NCBI GenBank assembly: GCA_021769625.1
Contig: JAETSN010000001.1
Coordinates: forward strand, 124,001-188,000
Length of the DNA: 64,000 nt
Direction of reading: 5' to 3'
Origin: [Clostridium] symbiosum
GTDB lineage: Bacteria; Bacillota; Clostridia; Lachnospirales; Lachnospiraceae
Position 1 is the first letter of the stretch. The number at the start of each line of letters is the position of its first letter. Shown here one piece after another: positions 43,944 through 53,037 of this stretch. The notes under the pieces were generated by a model. That model had not been told where the DNA came from. It searched no databases and saw nothing but the letters and a program-made list of their open reading frames with translations. Made by a program: the position numbers and the translations under genes.

Positions 43944-45307
43944 AAAGAGCGGGTATCTGTCTTCGGATGATGGTAAAACGGATGGGGAAGCATCCTGTAT
44001 ACTGGGTTCTGCTGCTGTTGTTTCCGACAGCTCTTTTTGTGGTCCCGCGGTTGAATAAAGCAGCGGACGAAGAACAGATACTGGTTGGGTATGTGATGGA
44101 GGAGGCATCAGAGGGCAAGGAAGTAGAAATGCTGTCTAATGGGCCGGCTGGAAGCAGTGCAGAGGGGAGAATGTTGCCTGATGGGTCGGGTGAAAGCAGC
44201 GCAGAGGGAAAAATGCTGCCCGAACAGGCGGAGACGGAGGGCATACGACAGAAAGGAGCGGAAATCGGAAAGCTGGCATACAGTATACAATTGCTTGACG
44301 GAATAGAATACAAACTGCAGGAGGAAACGGAACAGATAGGCGAATCCTCAGAGAGATCAGAGAAGGGAGAAGGAAATACGTCGGATAGGATTGGCAGCAG
44401 CCGACTGTTTCAATATATAAAATATACAGAAATTGACAAGATGAAGGAAGATGTCATGACCGGGGAATTATCCTGCGGCATTGCTTTCGACAAGGACTTT
44501 GCAAAAAGGCTGGCGGAGCAGGATTACAGGCACTGTATCAAATTATATCTGCCGGAGGGCATGAACGTGGGCGGCATGGTGCAGGAGGATGTCTTCGCGC
44601 GGGTCTATCAGGCGTATTCTGCCGTATGGTACGCGGAACTTTTAGAACAGCAGGGGTATCAGATAACGCCTGAGGAAGTGCTTCAGAAATTCTCTGAATA
44701 TCAGAAAGAAGGCAAAGTCTTTGCAGTAGAATATGAAGAATATGGGAGGGCGGATGAAGAAGTTCAGAATGCGGCGGGAAGCGGGAAGGATATTTCAGCT
44801 GTGTTGTCTGTCAGAAGCGTCCTCGCTTTTCTGACATTCCTGTCAGCTTCTTTGGGGGCGTTAGATGGGAGCAGGGACAGAAAAAGGGGAGCCGGAAAAG
44901 GCATCTGCTGCAAAAAAACTCTTGCGGCAGCAGCAGCCGGTGCGCCTGTTTTGCCGTCGACGCTGTTTCTGGCAGCAGGTATGATATATACGGATATCAA
45001 AACGATCGGCATGTTATACGCAGGTAGAGCGGCCGGGCCGGCAGATGATATGTTAGGCGGACTTATGCAAAAGACCATCCTGCCGGAACTTTGCAGCGCT
45101 TTTGTATACGGATCGATCCTGTGGCTGCTTGCGATGTGCTTTGGCAGGATCGTTCCGGAAAAGCTGTTGGAAGGGATCATGCCGTGCTTTCTGCTGATCA
45201 CAGTATTGTGCTGTCCGGTGTTCTTTGATCTGGGAGAGACCATACCTGTTATCGACGGCCTGTCGAAACTCTTTCCGGTCACATGGTATCTGGAGTTCTG
45301 GGGATAA
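43940..45307 (+). CDS. ABC-2 type exporter permease-like protein (second)
   Basis: Membrane protein of 455 residues. One helix near the N-terminus (about 17-36) precedes a long hydrophilic exterior segment (about 45-285) with a 14-residue tandem repeat (67-94), then about five or six helices from 295 on. The layout matches the first permease but the exterior part is longer and acidic. The ATG overlaps the preceding stop. The second half is less typical for ABC-2 permeases, so this assignment rests partly on context. Confidence 0.7.
   Translation: MKRAGICLRMMVKRMGKHPVYWVLLLLFPTALFVVPRLNKAADEEQILVGYVMEEASEGKEVEMLSNGPAGSSAEGRMLPDGSGESSAEGKMLPEQAETEGIRQKGAEIGKLAYSIQLLDGIEYKLQEETEQIGESSERSEKGEGNTSDRIGSSRLFQYIKYTEIDKMKEDVMTGELSCGIAFDKDFAKRLAEQDYRHCIKLYLPEGMNVGGMVQEDVFARVYQAYSAVWYAELLEQQGYQITPEEVLQKFSEYQKEGKVFAVEYEEYGRADEEVQNAAGSGKDISAVLSVRSVLAFLTFLSASLGALDGSRDRKRGAGKGICCKKTLAAAAAGAPVLPSTLFLAAGMIYTDIKTIGMLYAGRAAGPADDMLGGLMQKTILPELCSAFVYGSILWLLAMCFGRIVPEKLLEGIMPCFLLITVLCCPVFFDLGETIPVIDGLSKLFPVTWYLEFWG
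44138..44221 (+). repeat. In-frame 42-bp tandem duplication
   Basis: Two 14-codon units encode NGPAGSSAEGRMLP and DGSGESSAEGKMLP in the exterior segment of the second permease. Confidence 0.75.
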
Positions 45308-45308
45308 A

Positions 45309-45336
45309 ATACCCGCCGGCATTGCCGGCGGGGTAA
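45309..45336. terminator. Bidirectional terminator between the exporter locus and buk
   Basis: CCGCCGGCA (45313-45321) pairs with TGCCGGCGG (45323-45331), with outer T/A-rich ends on both sides. It serves both convergent transcripts. Confidence 0.8.
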
Positions 45337-45350
45337 AAAGTAAAAGCTTC

Positions 45351-46421
45351 TTATTTATATTCCAGTGCTTTCTCGGTGCCGTTCACGACTCTCAAGCCGC
45401 CCTGTACCAGAGCGAGCAATTCGTCTTCACCCGGATAAACCGTGACGGGAGCGAGGAAACCGCAGTGTTCTTTCAGGCCGGCGACCACCTCCTTGTCGTA
45501 AGCGATACCGCCGGTGATGATGATCTGATCGATCTTGCCGGAGAGCACGCATGCCATGGAGCCGATATCTTTGGAAACCTGGAAGATGAAAGCCCTTCTG
45601 AACAGGTCAGCCTCTTTATTACCGTCCGCTACCATCTTTTCCACTTCACGCATATCGTTTGTGCCGAGCAGAGCGTTGAATCCGCCTGCGCCGACGATCT
45701 TCTTGTAGACTTCTTTTTCGGTATACTTGCCGGAGAAGCACATTTTGATCAGAGAGCCGGAAGGCACGCCGCCTGCACGTTCCGGGGAGAACGCGCCGTC
45801 ACCGTCCAGCGCATTGAACACATCCACAACCTTGCCCTGCATATGCGCGCCGACAGAAACGCCGCCGCCCATGTGTACAACGATCAGGTTTAATGTGTTG
45901 TAATCTTTGCCCGCTTCCGCGGCATAACGTTTCGCAACCGCCTTCTGGTTCAGCGCATGGAAGATACTGATCCTGGGCAGCTCGGGAACGCCGGAAACCC
46001 TCGCTTCGTCACAGAGTTCGTCCACAACGGTGGGGTCTACGATATAGCTGGGTTTGCCGATGGAATCCGCGATCTCCTTCGCGAGGATGCCGCCTAAGTT
46101 GGAAGCGTGCTGGCCGGAGACACCGATCTCCAGATCGCGGATCAATGCGTCATTGACAGCATAAGTACCGCTGGGGATAGGCTTTAACATACCGCCTCTG
46201 CCCACGACGACATCCAGTGTTTTCACATCGAAATCTTTGGATTTCAGGAAATCCAGAATAATGTCGCGGCGGAAATCCTTCTGATCGGTGATGGAATCGT
46301 AACGTGCGATCTCCTCTGTGGAGTGACGGAGCGTCTCGTCAAATAATAAGGTTTCATCCTCAAAAATACCGATTTTGGTGGAGGTGGAACCGGGGTTGAT
46401 CACTAAGCTTTTCACAGACAT
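45351..46421 (-). CDS. buk: Butyrate kinase
   Basis: ASKHA-fold acyl kinase of 356 residues that makes butyrate and ATP from butyryl phosphate. Motifs: [11 protein letters not shown] at the N-terminus (phosphate 1 loop), [13 protein letters not shown], and [17 protein letters not shown], which differs from acetate kinases and matches the butyrate kinase type. The minus-strand ATG is at 46421 with AAAAGGAG upstream; the frame extends further but into the ptb end. It is 13 bases downstream of ptb. Branched-chain acyl kinases are related and cannot be fully excluded. Confidence 0.93.
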   Translation of the reverse strand: MSVKSLVINPGSTSTKIGIFEDETLLFDETLRHSTEEIARYDSITDQKDFRRDIILDFLKSKDFDVKTLDVVVGRGGMLKPIPSGTYAVNDALIRDLEIGVSGQHASNLGGILAKEIADSIGKPSYIVDPTVVDELCDEARVSGVPELPRISIFHALNQKAVAKRYAAEAGKDYNTLNLIVVHMGGGVSVGAHMQGKVVDVFNALDGDGAFSPERAGGVPSGSLIKMCFSGKYTEKEVYKKIVGAGGFNALLGTNDMREVEKMVADGNKEADLFRRAFIFQVSKDIGSMACVLSGKIDQIIITGGIAYDKEVVAGLKEHCGFLAPVTVYPGEDELLALVQGGLRVVNGTEKALEYK

Positions 46422-46434
46422 AATTGTTCTCCTT

Positions 46435-47349
46435 TTATTTTTTAAGTGTTTCTGCAGCCAGGGCCGCAAGAGCAATGGAATTTACTTTGACTTCACAGGT
46501 ATCGGAACGGGAAGTCAGGATAACAGGTGCTTTTGTACCTGTCAGGATATTGCCGTTTTTGCAGTCGATCATATGTACGATCGTTTTATAGACAAGGTTT
46601 CCGGCATGGATGTCGGGGAATAACAGGATATCCGCATCTCCGGCAACTTTTCTGCCAAGCGCCCCTTTTTCTTCCGCGGCTTCCTTATATAAAGCGATAT
46701 CCAGAGACAGGGGACCGTCCACGATGCAGCCTGTGATCTTTCCTTCTTCGTTCATCTTTGTCAGTTCCGCAGCTTCCACCGTAACAGGCATCTTCGGATT
46801 GACCACTTCCACAGCGGCAAGGGGTGCTACTTTCGGCATCTCCACGCCGCAGGCATTGGCGATTTCCACGGTATAGTTGATGATGTTTACCTTATCCTCC
46901 AATGTGGGATACGGCATGAAGGCAACGTCCGTTAAGAACAGAAGACGGTCGATGCCCGGAATCTCAAATACACAGACATGGGACAGCGGTTTCCCGGTGC
47001 GCAGCCCTACTTCCTTATCCAGAACGCTCTTTAAGAAAGTCTTTGTGTCCAGGAGGCCCTTCATATACATATCGGCTTTGCCGTCATGTACAAGCTGTAC
47101 GGCTTTCAGGGAAGCGGCTACCGTATCGGTCTCATTGATCACGGTATACTCGTTCATATCCATACCGAGTTCTGCGGCGATCTCACGGATCTTCGCTTCA
47201 TCGCCCACTAAAATAGCGTCGGCGATGCCCCGTTCTTTTGCGGCCTTTACGGCTTCCAGCACAGCCTTATCCTGAGCGACCGCCACAGAAAGAGTTTTCT
47301 TTTTGCAGGCGGAAACCCGGGAGAGTAAATCGGAAAAATTCTTGCTCAT
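46435..47349 (-). CDS. ptb: Phosphate butyryltransferase
   Basis: Converts butyryl-CoA and phosphate to butyryl phosphate and CoA. The 304 residues have the phosphotransacetylase-type fold with [21 protein letters not shown] (a family hallmark of Ptb) and a C-terminal [18 protein letters not shown] promoter (47449 down to 47421) and a purine-rich ribosome binding site lie upstream. Together with buk it completes the route from the thl-etfA operon to butyrate. An acetyl-specific Pta is less likely from length and the partner gene. Confidence 0.94.
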   Translation of the reverse strand: MSKNFSDLLSRVSACKKKTLSVAVAQDKAVLEAVKAAKERGIADAILVGDEAKIREIAAELGMDMNEYTVINETDTVAASLKAVQLVHDGKADMYMKGLLDTKTFLKSVLDKEVGLRTGKPLSHVCVFEIPGIDRLLFLTDVAFMPYPTLEDKVNIINYTVEIANACGVEMPKVAPLAAVEVVNPKMPVTVEAAELTKMNEEGKITGCIVDGPLSLDIALYKEAAEEKGALGRKVAGDADILLFPDIHAGNLVYKTIVHMIDCKNGNILTGTKAPVILTSRSDTCEVKVNSIALAALAAETLKK

Positions 47350-47420
47350 TTTCTTCGCTCCTTTGTTTTCATTTTTTCGTATATGGATTTATGTTTATAA
47401 GACATAAATTTTCTGATAAA

Positions 47421-47449
47421 ATAGTATCACTTGGACGGGGAAAAATCAA
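47421..47449 (-). promoter_or_regulatory. Promoter of ptb-buk
   Basis: On the minus strand: TTGATT (47449-47444), 17-base spacer, TACTAT (47426-47421), about 72 bases before ptb. Confidence 0.65.
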
Positions 47450-47480
47450 GGTATTCGGGGATTCTGATATAAAAAACAGA

Positions 47481-47509
47481 TTAACAAACCGGCCGATCAA
47501 TGGTAGAAT
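47481..47509 (+). promoter_or_regulatory. Promoter of the hemerythrin gene
   Basis: TTAACA (47481-47486), 17-base spacer, TAGAAT (47504-47509), divergent from ptb-buk. Confidence 0.6.
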
Positions 47510-47580
47510 AGAGAAGAAACAGGGACAGTGAAATTTGTCGGTCCGCAAACAATACACTATATATAAGGAAGGAAAATATT

Positions 47581-48003
47581 ATGATCATCGAATTCAACGA
47601 TAATCTACTGACGGGCAACAGCACCATTGATACACAGCACAAAGAACTGATCGGCCGTATAGCGGCGTTTGTCAGCTCCTGCGAGGAGGGGGACGGCAAG
47701 ATGAAAGCCATCAGGATGCTGGACTATCTTGCGGAATACACGGAATTCCATTTTTCCGAGGAAGAAAAACTCCAGCAGGAAGTGTCCTACCCCGGCTACA
47801 AAGAGCACAGGGAAAAGCATGAAGAGTTCAAAAAAACCGTGGAAACGCTTCATGAATTTTTGGAAGAATCCGAAGGTCCCACAGCCGCCTTTGTAGAGCA
47901 GGTAAAAAAACAGGTAGTGGACTGGCTCTTCAAACACATAGAGGGCTTCGACCGCTCCGTGGCGGAGTACATAAATTATGTAAACAACCCGAACCGGTTG
48001 TAA
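47581..48003 (+). CDS. Bacteriohemerythrin
   Basis: Soluble non-heme di-iron oxygen-binding protein of 140 residues. All seven ligands of the family are in place: His20, His57, Glu61, His76, His80, His119 and Asp124 (HxxxE, HxxxH and HxxxxD patterns). In an anaerobe it may buffer or sense oxygen. GGAAGGAAAAT lies before the ATG. It is monocistronic, divergent from ptb-buk. Confidence 0.93.
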   Translation: MIIEFNDNLLTGNSTIDTQHKELIGRIAAFVSSCEEGDGKMKAIRMLDYLAEYTEFHFSEEEKLQQEVSYPGYKEHREKHEEFKKTVETLHEFLEESEGPTAAFVEQVKKQVVDWLFKHIEGFDRSVAEYINYVNNPNRL

Positions 48004-48049
48004 AAAATGTAACAGTTTAGCATTCCATATCAGTTAATGCCACTAAACA

Positions 48050-48187
48050 GCCGGGAGGAAAATCAAATCCTCAAGGAGCCCCTGCAGCAACGTCGGCACT
48101 TAGCGAGGTACCTCACGAGCTTAGTGTCCGCTACGTTGCAGCCCGGAGCGAGAGCGTGGCGACGGAGGATTTGATTTTCCTTCCGGC
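48050..48187. repeat. 138-bp palindromic element, copy A
   Basis: Terminal inverted repeats of 23 bases (48050-48072 and 48165-48187, 22 of 23 paired) enclose inner arms (TGCAGCAACGT near 48082 with ACGTTGCA near 48133) and a GAGGTACCTC centre, so the whole element can fold into one long hairpin. A copy in the opposite orientation, about 93 percent identical by eye, lies at 60917-61053. It holds no gene and sits just before the S10 promoter. Confidence 0.9.
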
Positions 48188-48226
48188 GTCCTCTGTTAAA
48201 AAACTAAAATTTTTTCAAAAAAGCCC

Positions 48227-48255
48227 TTGCATTCTTAAACTTTCTATAGTACAAT
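48227..48255 (+). promoter_or_regulatory. Promoter of the S10 superoperon
   Basis: TTGCAT (48227-48232), 17-base spacer, TACAAT (48250-48255). Predicted start near 48262. Confidence 0.8.
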
Positions 48256-48261
48256 AGCTTT

Positions 48262-48555
48262 TGCTGTGGCATGATAGCGATGAAGCGTGAGGTTGCTGTC
48301 AGCAGGCAACTACTGGCAGGTTTTCCGTGGAGCGAATGTCAAAACCGGAAGATCAGAGGTCTCCGGTAAGGAAACTGACGACAAGTCACTGTACAAACGT
48401 AGAATATTCTGCAAGGGCTTATGGAAAAGTCAGGCAGAAACGTGTGTAACCAGATACTTCATAGAAAGTTGTGAAAAGGTCTGGCGGAGTCCGGAGACGG
48501 ACACACACGGGAGAGTGTACAGTCACCGCTTGTCGTACTATTAAAAGTGCGAAAA
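48262..48555 (+). promoter_or_regulatory. Long structured S10 leader
   Basis: About 300 untranslated bases before rpsJ. Local stems include GTTGC/GCAAC (near 48292-48310), GGTTTT/AAAACC (near 48320-48345), ACCGGA/TCCGGT (near 48344-48368) and GTCCG-GAGA-CGGAC (near 48490-48503). Ribosomal-protein operons are often controlled by such leaders; which protein binds here cannot be told. Confidence 0.5.
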
Positions 48556-48571
48556 GGAGGCGACTTTTTTT

Positions 48572-48889
48572 ATGGCAAGTCAGGTAATGAGAATTACATT
48601 AAAAGCTTATGACCATCAGCTGGTTGATGCGTCTGCCAAAAAAATCATCGAAACAGTCAAAAAAAATGGTTCTCAGGTGAGCGGACCGGTTCCCCTTCCC
48701 ACCAAGAAGGAAGTTGTTACTATCTTAAGGGCAGTTCACAAGTACAAAGATTCCAGAGAACAGTTTGAGCAGAGGACTCACAAGAGACTGATCGACATCA
48801 TTGCACCGACACCCAAGACGATCGATGCGCTGCAGAGATTGGAAATGCCGGCGGGTGTGTACATTGATATCAAAATGAAACAAAAATAA
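48572..48889 (+). CDS. rpsJ: 30S ribosomal protein S10
   Basis: Head protein of the small subunit, also part of transcription antitermination with NusB in other bacteria. 105 residues with [19 protein letters not shown] and the C-terminal [22 protein letters not shown] precedes the ATG. First gene of the S10-spc-alpha run; the usual upstream str genes (rpsL, rpsG, fusA, tuf) are absent from the window. Confidence 0.98.
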   Translation: MASQVMRITLKAYDHQLVDASAKKIIETVKKNGSQVSGPVPLPTKKEVVTILRAVHKYKDSREQFEQRTHKRLIDIIAPTPKTIDALQRLEMPAGVYIDIKMKQK

Positions 48890-48948
48890 CCTTCTACTTA
48901 TAAGAACACACAGATGTGTGGTCCGATGTAGAAACAAAGGAGGGTAAA

Positions 48949-49632
48949 ATGAAAAAAGCGATTTTAGCTACAAAAGTCGGAATGACTCAAATCTTCCAGG
49001 AAGACGGTACACTGATCCCGGTGACTGTTCTTCAGGCAGGCCCCTGCGTAGTAACCCAGATCAAGACGGAAGAAAATGACGGTTACAAGGCAGTGCAGGT
49101 AGGCTTCGTTGACAAAAAGGAAAGAATCGTCAACAAAGATAAGGGCGGCAAGAAAGAAGTTGCCCACCGCCACGGCGCGAACAAGGCCGAAATGGGACAC
49201 TTCAAAAAGGCGAATGTTCCCGCAAAGAGATATGTCAGAGAGTTCCGCTTTGAGAATGCGGAAGAGTATGAGCTCGGCAAGGAGATCAGGGCTGATATCT
49301 TTGAAGCGGGCGAGAGGGTAGATGCTTCCGGTATTTCCAAAGGTAAAGGATTCCAGGGCGCGATCAAGAGACTCGGCCAGCACAGAGGCCCTATGAAGCA
49401 CGGTTCCAAGTTCCACCGTCATCAGGGAAGTAACGGCGCCTGCTCATCCCCCAGCAGAGTATTCAAGGGAAAGGGCATGCCGGGACATATGGGCTGCGTA
49501 AAAGTGACGGTTCAGAATCTGGAAGTGGTAAGAGTTGATGCAGAGAAAAATCTGCTGTTAATAAAAGGCTCCGTTCCGGGACCGAAGAAAGCACTGGTCA
49601 CGATCAAAGAGACGACCAGGGCGGAAGCATAA
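48949..49632 (+). CDS. rplC: 50S ribosomal protein L3
   Basis: Early-assembly large-subunit protein near the peptidyl transferase centre. 227 residues starting [15 protein letters not shown], with the conserved [21 protein letters not shown] loop in pieces and [18 protein letters not shown] precedes ATG 48949; the longer frame from 48916 lies in the gap. About 15 residues longer than the common 209-210 form, mostly in the middle acidic part. Confidence 0.98.
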   Translation: MKKAILATKVGMTQIFQEDGTLIPVTVLQAGPCVVTQIKTEENDGYKAVQVGFVDKKERIVNKDKGGKKEVAHRHGANKAEMGHFKKANVPAKRYVREFRFENAEEYELGKEIRADIFEAGERVDASGISKGKGFQGAIKRLGQHRGPMKHGSKFHRHQGSNGACSSPSRVFKGKGMPGHMGCVKVTVQNLEVVRVDAEKNLLLIKGSVPGPKKALVTIKETTRAEA

Positions 49633-49656
49633 TAGGGACGAAAGGAGGACAATGAG

Positions 49657-50280
49657 ATGGCTAACGTATCTGTTTATAATATGGAAGGCAAGGAAGTTGG
49701 TACTGTAGAGCTGAATGACGCAGTGTTCGGCGTGGAAGTAAACGAACATCTGGTTCATATGGCAGTATTGCAGCAGCTTGCAAATAACCGTCAGGGAACC
49801 CAGAAGGCAAAAACCCGCGGCGAAGTATCCGGCGGCGGCAGAAAGCCCTGGAGACAGAAAGGAACCGGTCATGCAAGACAGGGATCCACAAGATCGCCTC
49901 AGTGGAAAGGCGGCGGTGTTGTATTTGCTCCCGTGCCGAGAGACTATTCCTTTAAGATGAATAAGAAAGAGAAGAGAGCGGCTTTGAAATCGGTATTATC
50001 CGACAAGGCGGCGACGAGCAAACTCATCGTTTTGGATGAACTGAAGTTTGACGAGATCAGGACAAAGAAGTTCAAGGCAGTGCTGGATAACCTGAAAGTG
50101 GAAGACAAAGCACTGGTTGTACTGGGAGAAAAGGATGACGTGGTGATCAAATCCGCAAACAACCTTCCCTTCGTACAGACCGCCCTGCCCGGGACGATCA
50201 ATGTCTACGACATCCTGAAAGCAGGCACACTGATCCTGACAAAAGATGCTGTGGCAAAAATTGAGGAGGTGTACGCATAA
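49657..50280 (+). CDS. rplD: 50S ribosomal protein L4
   Basis: Exit-tunnel protein and, in Escherichia coli, translational and transcriptional repressor of its operon. 207 residues with [25 protein letters not shown] in pieces (the tunnel loop) and [28 protein letters not shown] precedes the ATG. The TAA stop shares its A with the rplW ATG. Confidence 0.98.
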   Translation: MANVSVYNMEGKEVGTVELNDAVFGVEVNEHLVHMAVLQQLANNRQGTQKAKTRGEVSGGGRKPWRQKGTGHARQGSTRSPQWKGGGVVFAPVPRDYSFKMNKKEKRAALKSVLSDKAATSKLIVLDELKFDEIRTKKFKAVLDNLKVEDKALVVLGEKDDVVIKSANNLPFVQTALPGTINVYDILKAGTLILTKDAVAKIEEVYA

Positions 50281-50579
50281 TGGCTGACCTGAAATATTAT
50301 GATATCATCCTGAAACCGGTCATCACTGAAAAGAGCATGTCCGGCATGGCGGATAAAAGGTATACATTCCTGGTGCATCCCGATGCGACAAAGACGCAGG
50401 TGAAGGAAGCAGTGGAAAAGATGTTCGAAGGAACCAAGGTTGAGCGTGTCAACACGATGAACCTTGACGGCAAGAAGAAAAGAAGAGGCATGACCGTGGG
50501 CAGAACGGCAAAGACAAAGAAAGCCATCGTCCAGCTCACGGCGGACAGCAAGGAGATCGAGATCTTTACAGGCCTCTAA
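50280..50579 (+). CDS. rplW: 50S ribosomal protein L23
   Basis: Tunnel-exit protein that docks trigger factor and SRP. 99 residues with [13 protein letters not shown] at the start and [20 protein letters not shown]. It overlaps the rplD stop by one base (TAATG), and GAGGAGG-like bases lie in the end of rplD. The following 99-base gap is structured: CGGCGC (50589-50594) pairs with GCGCCG (50632-50637). Confidence 0.98.
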   Translation: MADLKYYDIILKPVITEKSMSGMADKRYTFLVHPDATKTQVKEAVEKMFEGTKVERVNTMNLDGKKKRRGMTVGRTAKTKKAIVQLTADSKEIEIFTGL

Positions 50580-50678
50580 AATGAAAGGCGGCGCCCTCTG
50601 GTTATGCGATAGAGCCGGCCGGTCCGGTGAAGCGCCGAAAAATCTATTGCGACATAAAAAGAAAAGGAGAAAAGAGAC

Positions 50679-51521
50679 ATGGGAATTAAAACCTATAACC
50701 CATATACACCTTCCAGAAGAAATATGACTGGTTCTGATTTCTCTGAGATCACAAAAAAGACACCTGAGAAGTCTCTGCTTGCAAGCAAGAAGAAACATGC
50801 GGGACGCAACAATCAGGGCAAGATCACCGTTCGTCATCACGGCGGCGGCAACAGACAGAAATACAGGATCATTGATTTTAAGAGAAATAAAGACGGCATT
50901 CCGGCAACTGTTATCGGCATCGAATATGATCCGAACAGAACGGCAAACATTGCGCTGATCTGCTATGCGGACGGACAGAAAACTTATATCATCGCTCCCG
51001 AAGGATTGAAGGACGGCATGAAAGTGATGAACGGTCCCGATGCGGAAGTGAGAGTCGGCAACTGCCTGCCCCTTTCTGCGATCCCTGTCGGCACACAGGT
51101 GCACAACATCGAGCTGCATCCGGGCAAGGGCGGCCAGATGGTCCGCAGCGCCGGCAACAGCGCACAGCTTATGGCGAAAGAAGGCAAGTATGCGACACTG
51201 CGTCTTCCTTCCGGTGAAATGAGAATGGTTCTCAGCGTTTGCCGCGCTACGATCGGCGTAGTGGGAAATGTTGACCACAACCTCATCAATATTGGTAAAG
51301 CAGGACGGAAACGTCACATGGGCATCCGCCCGACAGTCCGCGGTTCCGTTATGAACCCGAACGACCATCCGCACGGCGGTGGTGAAGGACGTGCACCGAT
51401 CGGACGTCCCGGCCCGAGCACACCCTGGGGTAAACCTGCACTCGGCTTAAAGACCCGTAAGAAGAAAAAAGCTTCTAACAAGATGATTGTAAGAAGAAGA
51501 GACGGCAGAGCTATTAAGTAA
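50679..51521 (+). CDS. rplB: 50S ribosomal protein L2
   Basis: Core protein of the large subunit near the peptidyl transferase centre. 280 residues with [31 protein letters not shown] and the C-terminal [19 protein letters not shown] region. AAAGGAG precedes the ATG. Two perfect hairpins lie in the gap after it. Confidence 0.99.
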   Translation: MGIKTYNPYTPSRRNMTGSDFSEITKKTPEKSLLASKKKHAGRNNQGKITVRHHGGGNRQKYRIIDFKRNKDGIPATVIGIEYDPNRTANIALICYADGQKTYIIAPEGLKDGMKVMNGPDAEVRVGNCLPLSAIPVGTQVHNIELHPGKGGQMVRSAGNSAQLMAKEGKYATLRLPSGEMRMVLSVCRATIGVVGNVDHNLINIGKAGRKRHMGIRPTVRGSVMNPNDHPHGGGEGRAPIGRPGPSTPWGKPALGLKTRKKKKASNKMIVRRRDGRAIK

Positions 51522-51522
51522 A

Positions 51523-51573
51523 GAGTGAAAGAAAAATCTTTCACTCGCGAGTTTGTGCGATGGTCGCACAAAC
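51523..51573 (+). promoter_or_regulatory. Two perfect hairpins in the rplB-rpsS gap
   Basis: First stem GAGTGAAAGA (51523-51532) with TCTTTCACTC (51537-51546), AAAA loop; second stem GTTTGTGCGA (51551-51560) with TCGCACAAAC (51564-51573), TGG loop. Each has ten perfect pairs. No T run follows. Confidence 0.8.
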
Positions 51574-51599
51574 ATCAAGAATATTGAGGAGGAAGAATC

Positions 51600-51881
51600 A
51601 TGTCGAGATCACTGAAAAAAGGACCATTTGCAGATGAAAGCTTACTGAAAAAAGTAGATGCTTTAAATGCATCCGGTCAGAAACAGGTTATTAAGACCTG
51701 GTCCCGTCGTTCCACGATCTTTCCGTCTTTCGTAGGACATACGTTTGCGGTTCACGACGGAAGAAAACATGTACCTGTATATGTTACGGAGGATATGGTT
51801 GGACATAAATTAGGCGAATTCGTTGCAACCAGAACCTACAGGGGACATGCAAAAGAAGACAAAAAATCCAAAGTGAGATGA
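51600..51881 (+). CDS. rpsS: 30S ribosomal protein S19
   Basis: Small-subunit head protein that pairs with S13. 93 residues with SRSLKKGPF at the start, [23 protein letters not shown] in pieces and [22 protein letters not shown] precedes the ATG. Confidence 0.98.
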   Translation: MSRSLKKGPFADESLLKKVDALNASGQKQVIKTWSRRSTIFPSFVGHTFAVHDGRKHVPVYVTEDMVGHKLGEFVATRTYRGHAKEDKKSKVR

Positions 51882-51890
51882 GAAAGGTTA

Positions 51891-51915
51891 ATATGAAAAT
51901 CTTTGATTTTCATAT
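51891..51915 (+). promoter_or_regulatory. Perfect hairpin in the rpsS-rplV gap
   Basis: ATATGAAAATC (51891-51901) pairs with GATTTTCATAT (51905-51915), eleven pairs and a TTT loop. It ends just before the AAAGGAGG of rplV, so it could affect ribosome access. Confidence 0.8.
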
Positions 51916-51932
51916 GAAAGGAGGTTTGAACT

Positions 51933-52319
51933 ATGGCTAAAGGACATAGAAGTCAGATTAAAAGAGAAAGAAATGCTCAGAAAGATACAAGACCTTCCGC
52001 TAAGTTATCTTACGCAAGGATTCCTGTACAGAAAGCATGCTTTGTATTAGATGCCATCAGAGGCAAAGATGTAACGAACGCTCTTGCGATCCTGGAGTAC
52101 AATCCCAGATATGCATCCGGCGTTATCAAAAAATTACTGGAATCAGCAATTGCCAATGCTGAAAACAACAACGGCATGAATGCGGCTAACCTTTATATAG
52201 AGGAGTGCTATGCAAGCAACGGTCCTATTATGAAACGTGTGAGACCCCGGGCACAGGGCAGGGCTTACAGAATCGAAAAGAAGATGAGCCATATCAAGAT
52301 TGTGCTGAATGAGAAATAA
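51933..52319 (+). CDS. rplV: 50S ribosomal protein L22
   Basis: Exit-tunnel protein. 128 residues with AKLSYARIPVQKACFVLDAIRGK, ALAILEYNPRYAS and the tunnel loop PIMKRVRPRAQGRAYRIEKKMSHI in pieces. AAAGGAGG precedes the ATG. A perfect eight-pair hairpin follows in the gap to rpsC. Confidence 0.98.
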   Translation: MAKGHRSQIKRERNAQKDTRPSAKLSYARIPVQKACFVLDAIRGKDVTNALAILEYNPRYASGVIKKLLESAIANAENNNGMNAANLYIEECYASNGPIMKRVRPRAQGRAYRIEKKMSHIKIVLNEK

Positions 52320-52334
52320 TTAAGGGAGAGACTG

Positions 52335-52355
52335 ATGCCTGCAGGGAGCAGGCAT
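52335..52355 (+). promoter_or_regulatory. Perfect hairpin in the rplV-rpsC gap
   Basis: ATGCCTGC (52335-52342) pairs with GCAGGCAT (52348-52355) around a five-base loop; AAAGGAG of rpsC follows. Confidence 0.75.
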
Positions 52356-52378
52356 GGAAGAAAGGAGTTAAGTAATAT

Positions 52379-53035
52379 ATGGGACAGAAAGTTAATCCTC
52401 ACGGCCTCAGAGTCGGTATTATTAAGGATTGGGATTCCAGATGGTATGCTGATGCTGAGTTTTCCGATTATCTGGTAGAAGACTATAATATCAGAAAATA
52501 TCTGAAAAAGAAATTATACGCTGCCGGTATCTCCAAAATCGAAATCGAAAGAGCTTCCGACAGAGTAAAAGTTATCATTTATACAGCAAAACCCGGTGTT
52601 GTGATCGGTAAAGCAGGCGCGGAGATCGAAAAGACAAAAGCGGAACTCTCCAAACTGACGGACAAGAAGGTGCTGATCGATATCAAGGAGATCAAGGTGC
52701 CTGACAGGGATGCGCAGCTTGTTGCGGAGAATATCGCACAGCAGCTGGAAAACCGTGTGTCTTTCAGAAGAGCCATGAAATCCTGCATGGGCAGAACGAT
52801 GAAAGCAAGGGCGCTGGGTATCAAGACGGCTGTTTCCGGACGTCTTGGCGGCGCGGATATTGCCCGTACAGAGTTCTACAGTGAAGGTACTATTCCGCTT
52901 CAGACGCTGAGAGCCGATATTGATTATGGTTTTGCGGAGGCAGATACCACATACGGCAAAGTCGGTGTGAAAGTCTGGATCTACAAGGGCGAAGTACTTC
53001 CCGCTAAAGGAAATAAGGAAGGGAGCGAGAAATAA
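52379..53035 (+). CDS. rpsC: 30S ribosomal protein S3
   Basis: mRNA-entry protein of the small subunit. 218 residues starting [19 protein letters not shown]; the KH domain carries [12 protein letters not shown], and the C-terminal half has [25 protein letters not shown] precedes the ATG. Confidence 0.98.
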   Translation: MGQKVNPHGLRVGIIKDWDSRWYADAEFSDYLVEDYNIRKYLKKKLYAAGISKIEIERASDRVKVIIYTAKPGVVIGKAGAEIEKTKAELSKLTDKKVLIDIKEIKVPDRDAQLVAENIAQQLENRVSFRRAMKSCMGRTMKARALGIKTAVSGRLGGADIARTEFYSEGTIPLQTLRADIDYGFAEADTTYGKVGVKVWIYKGEVLPAKGNKEGSEK

Positions 53036-53037
53036 TT

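Noticed and set aside
43940-45307. Possible frameshift in the second exporter permease, whose helix pattern is less regular
   Set aside because: The frame is open over its full length, ends at a sensible stop before a terminator, and helix-rich segments continue to the end.
45225-45893. 222-residue plus-strand open frame
   Set aside because: It covers the exporter terminator and the antisense of buk. The butyrate kinase frame has clear motifs.
48050-48187. Palindromic element as a Rho-independent terminator for the hemerythrin gene
   Set aside because: It lacks a T run, is far longer than a terminator, and recurs in inverted orientation after map. A repeat element fits better.
50205-51374. 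389-residue open frame on the minus strand
   Set aside because: Antisense to rplW and rplB, without family motifs or start signals.
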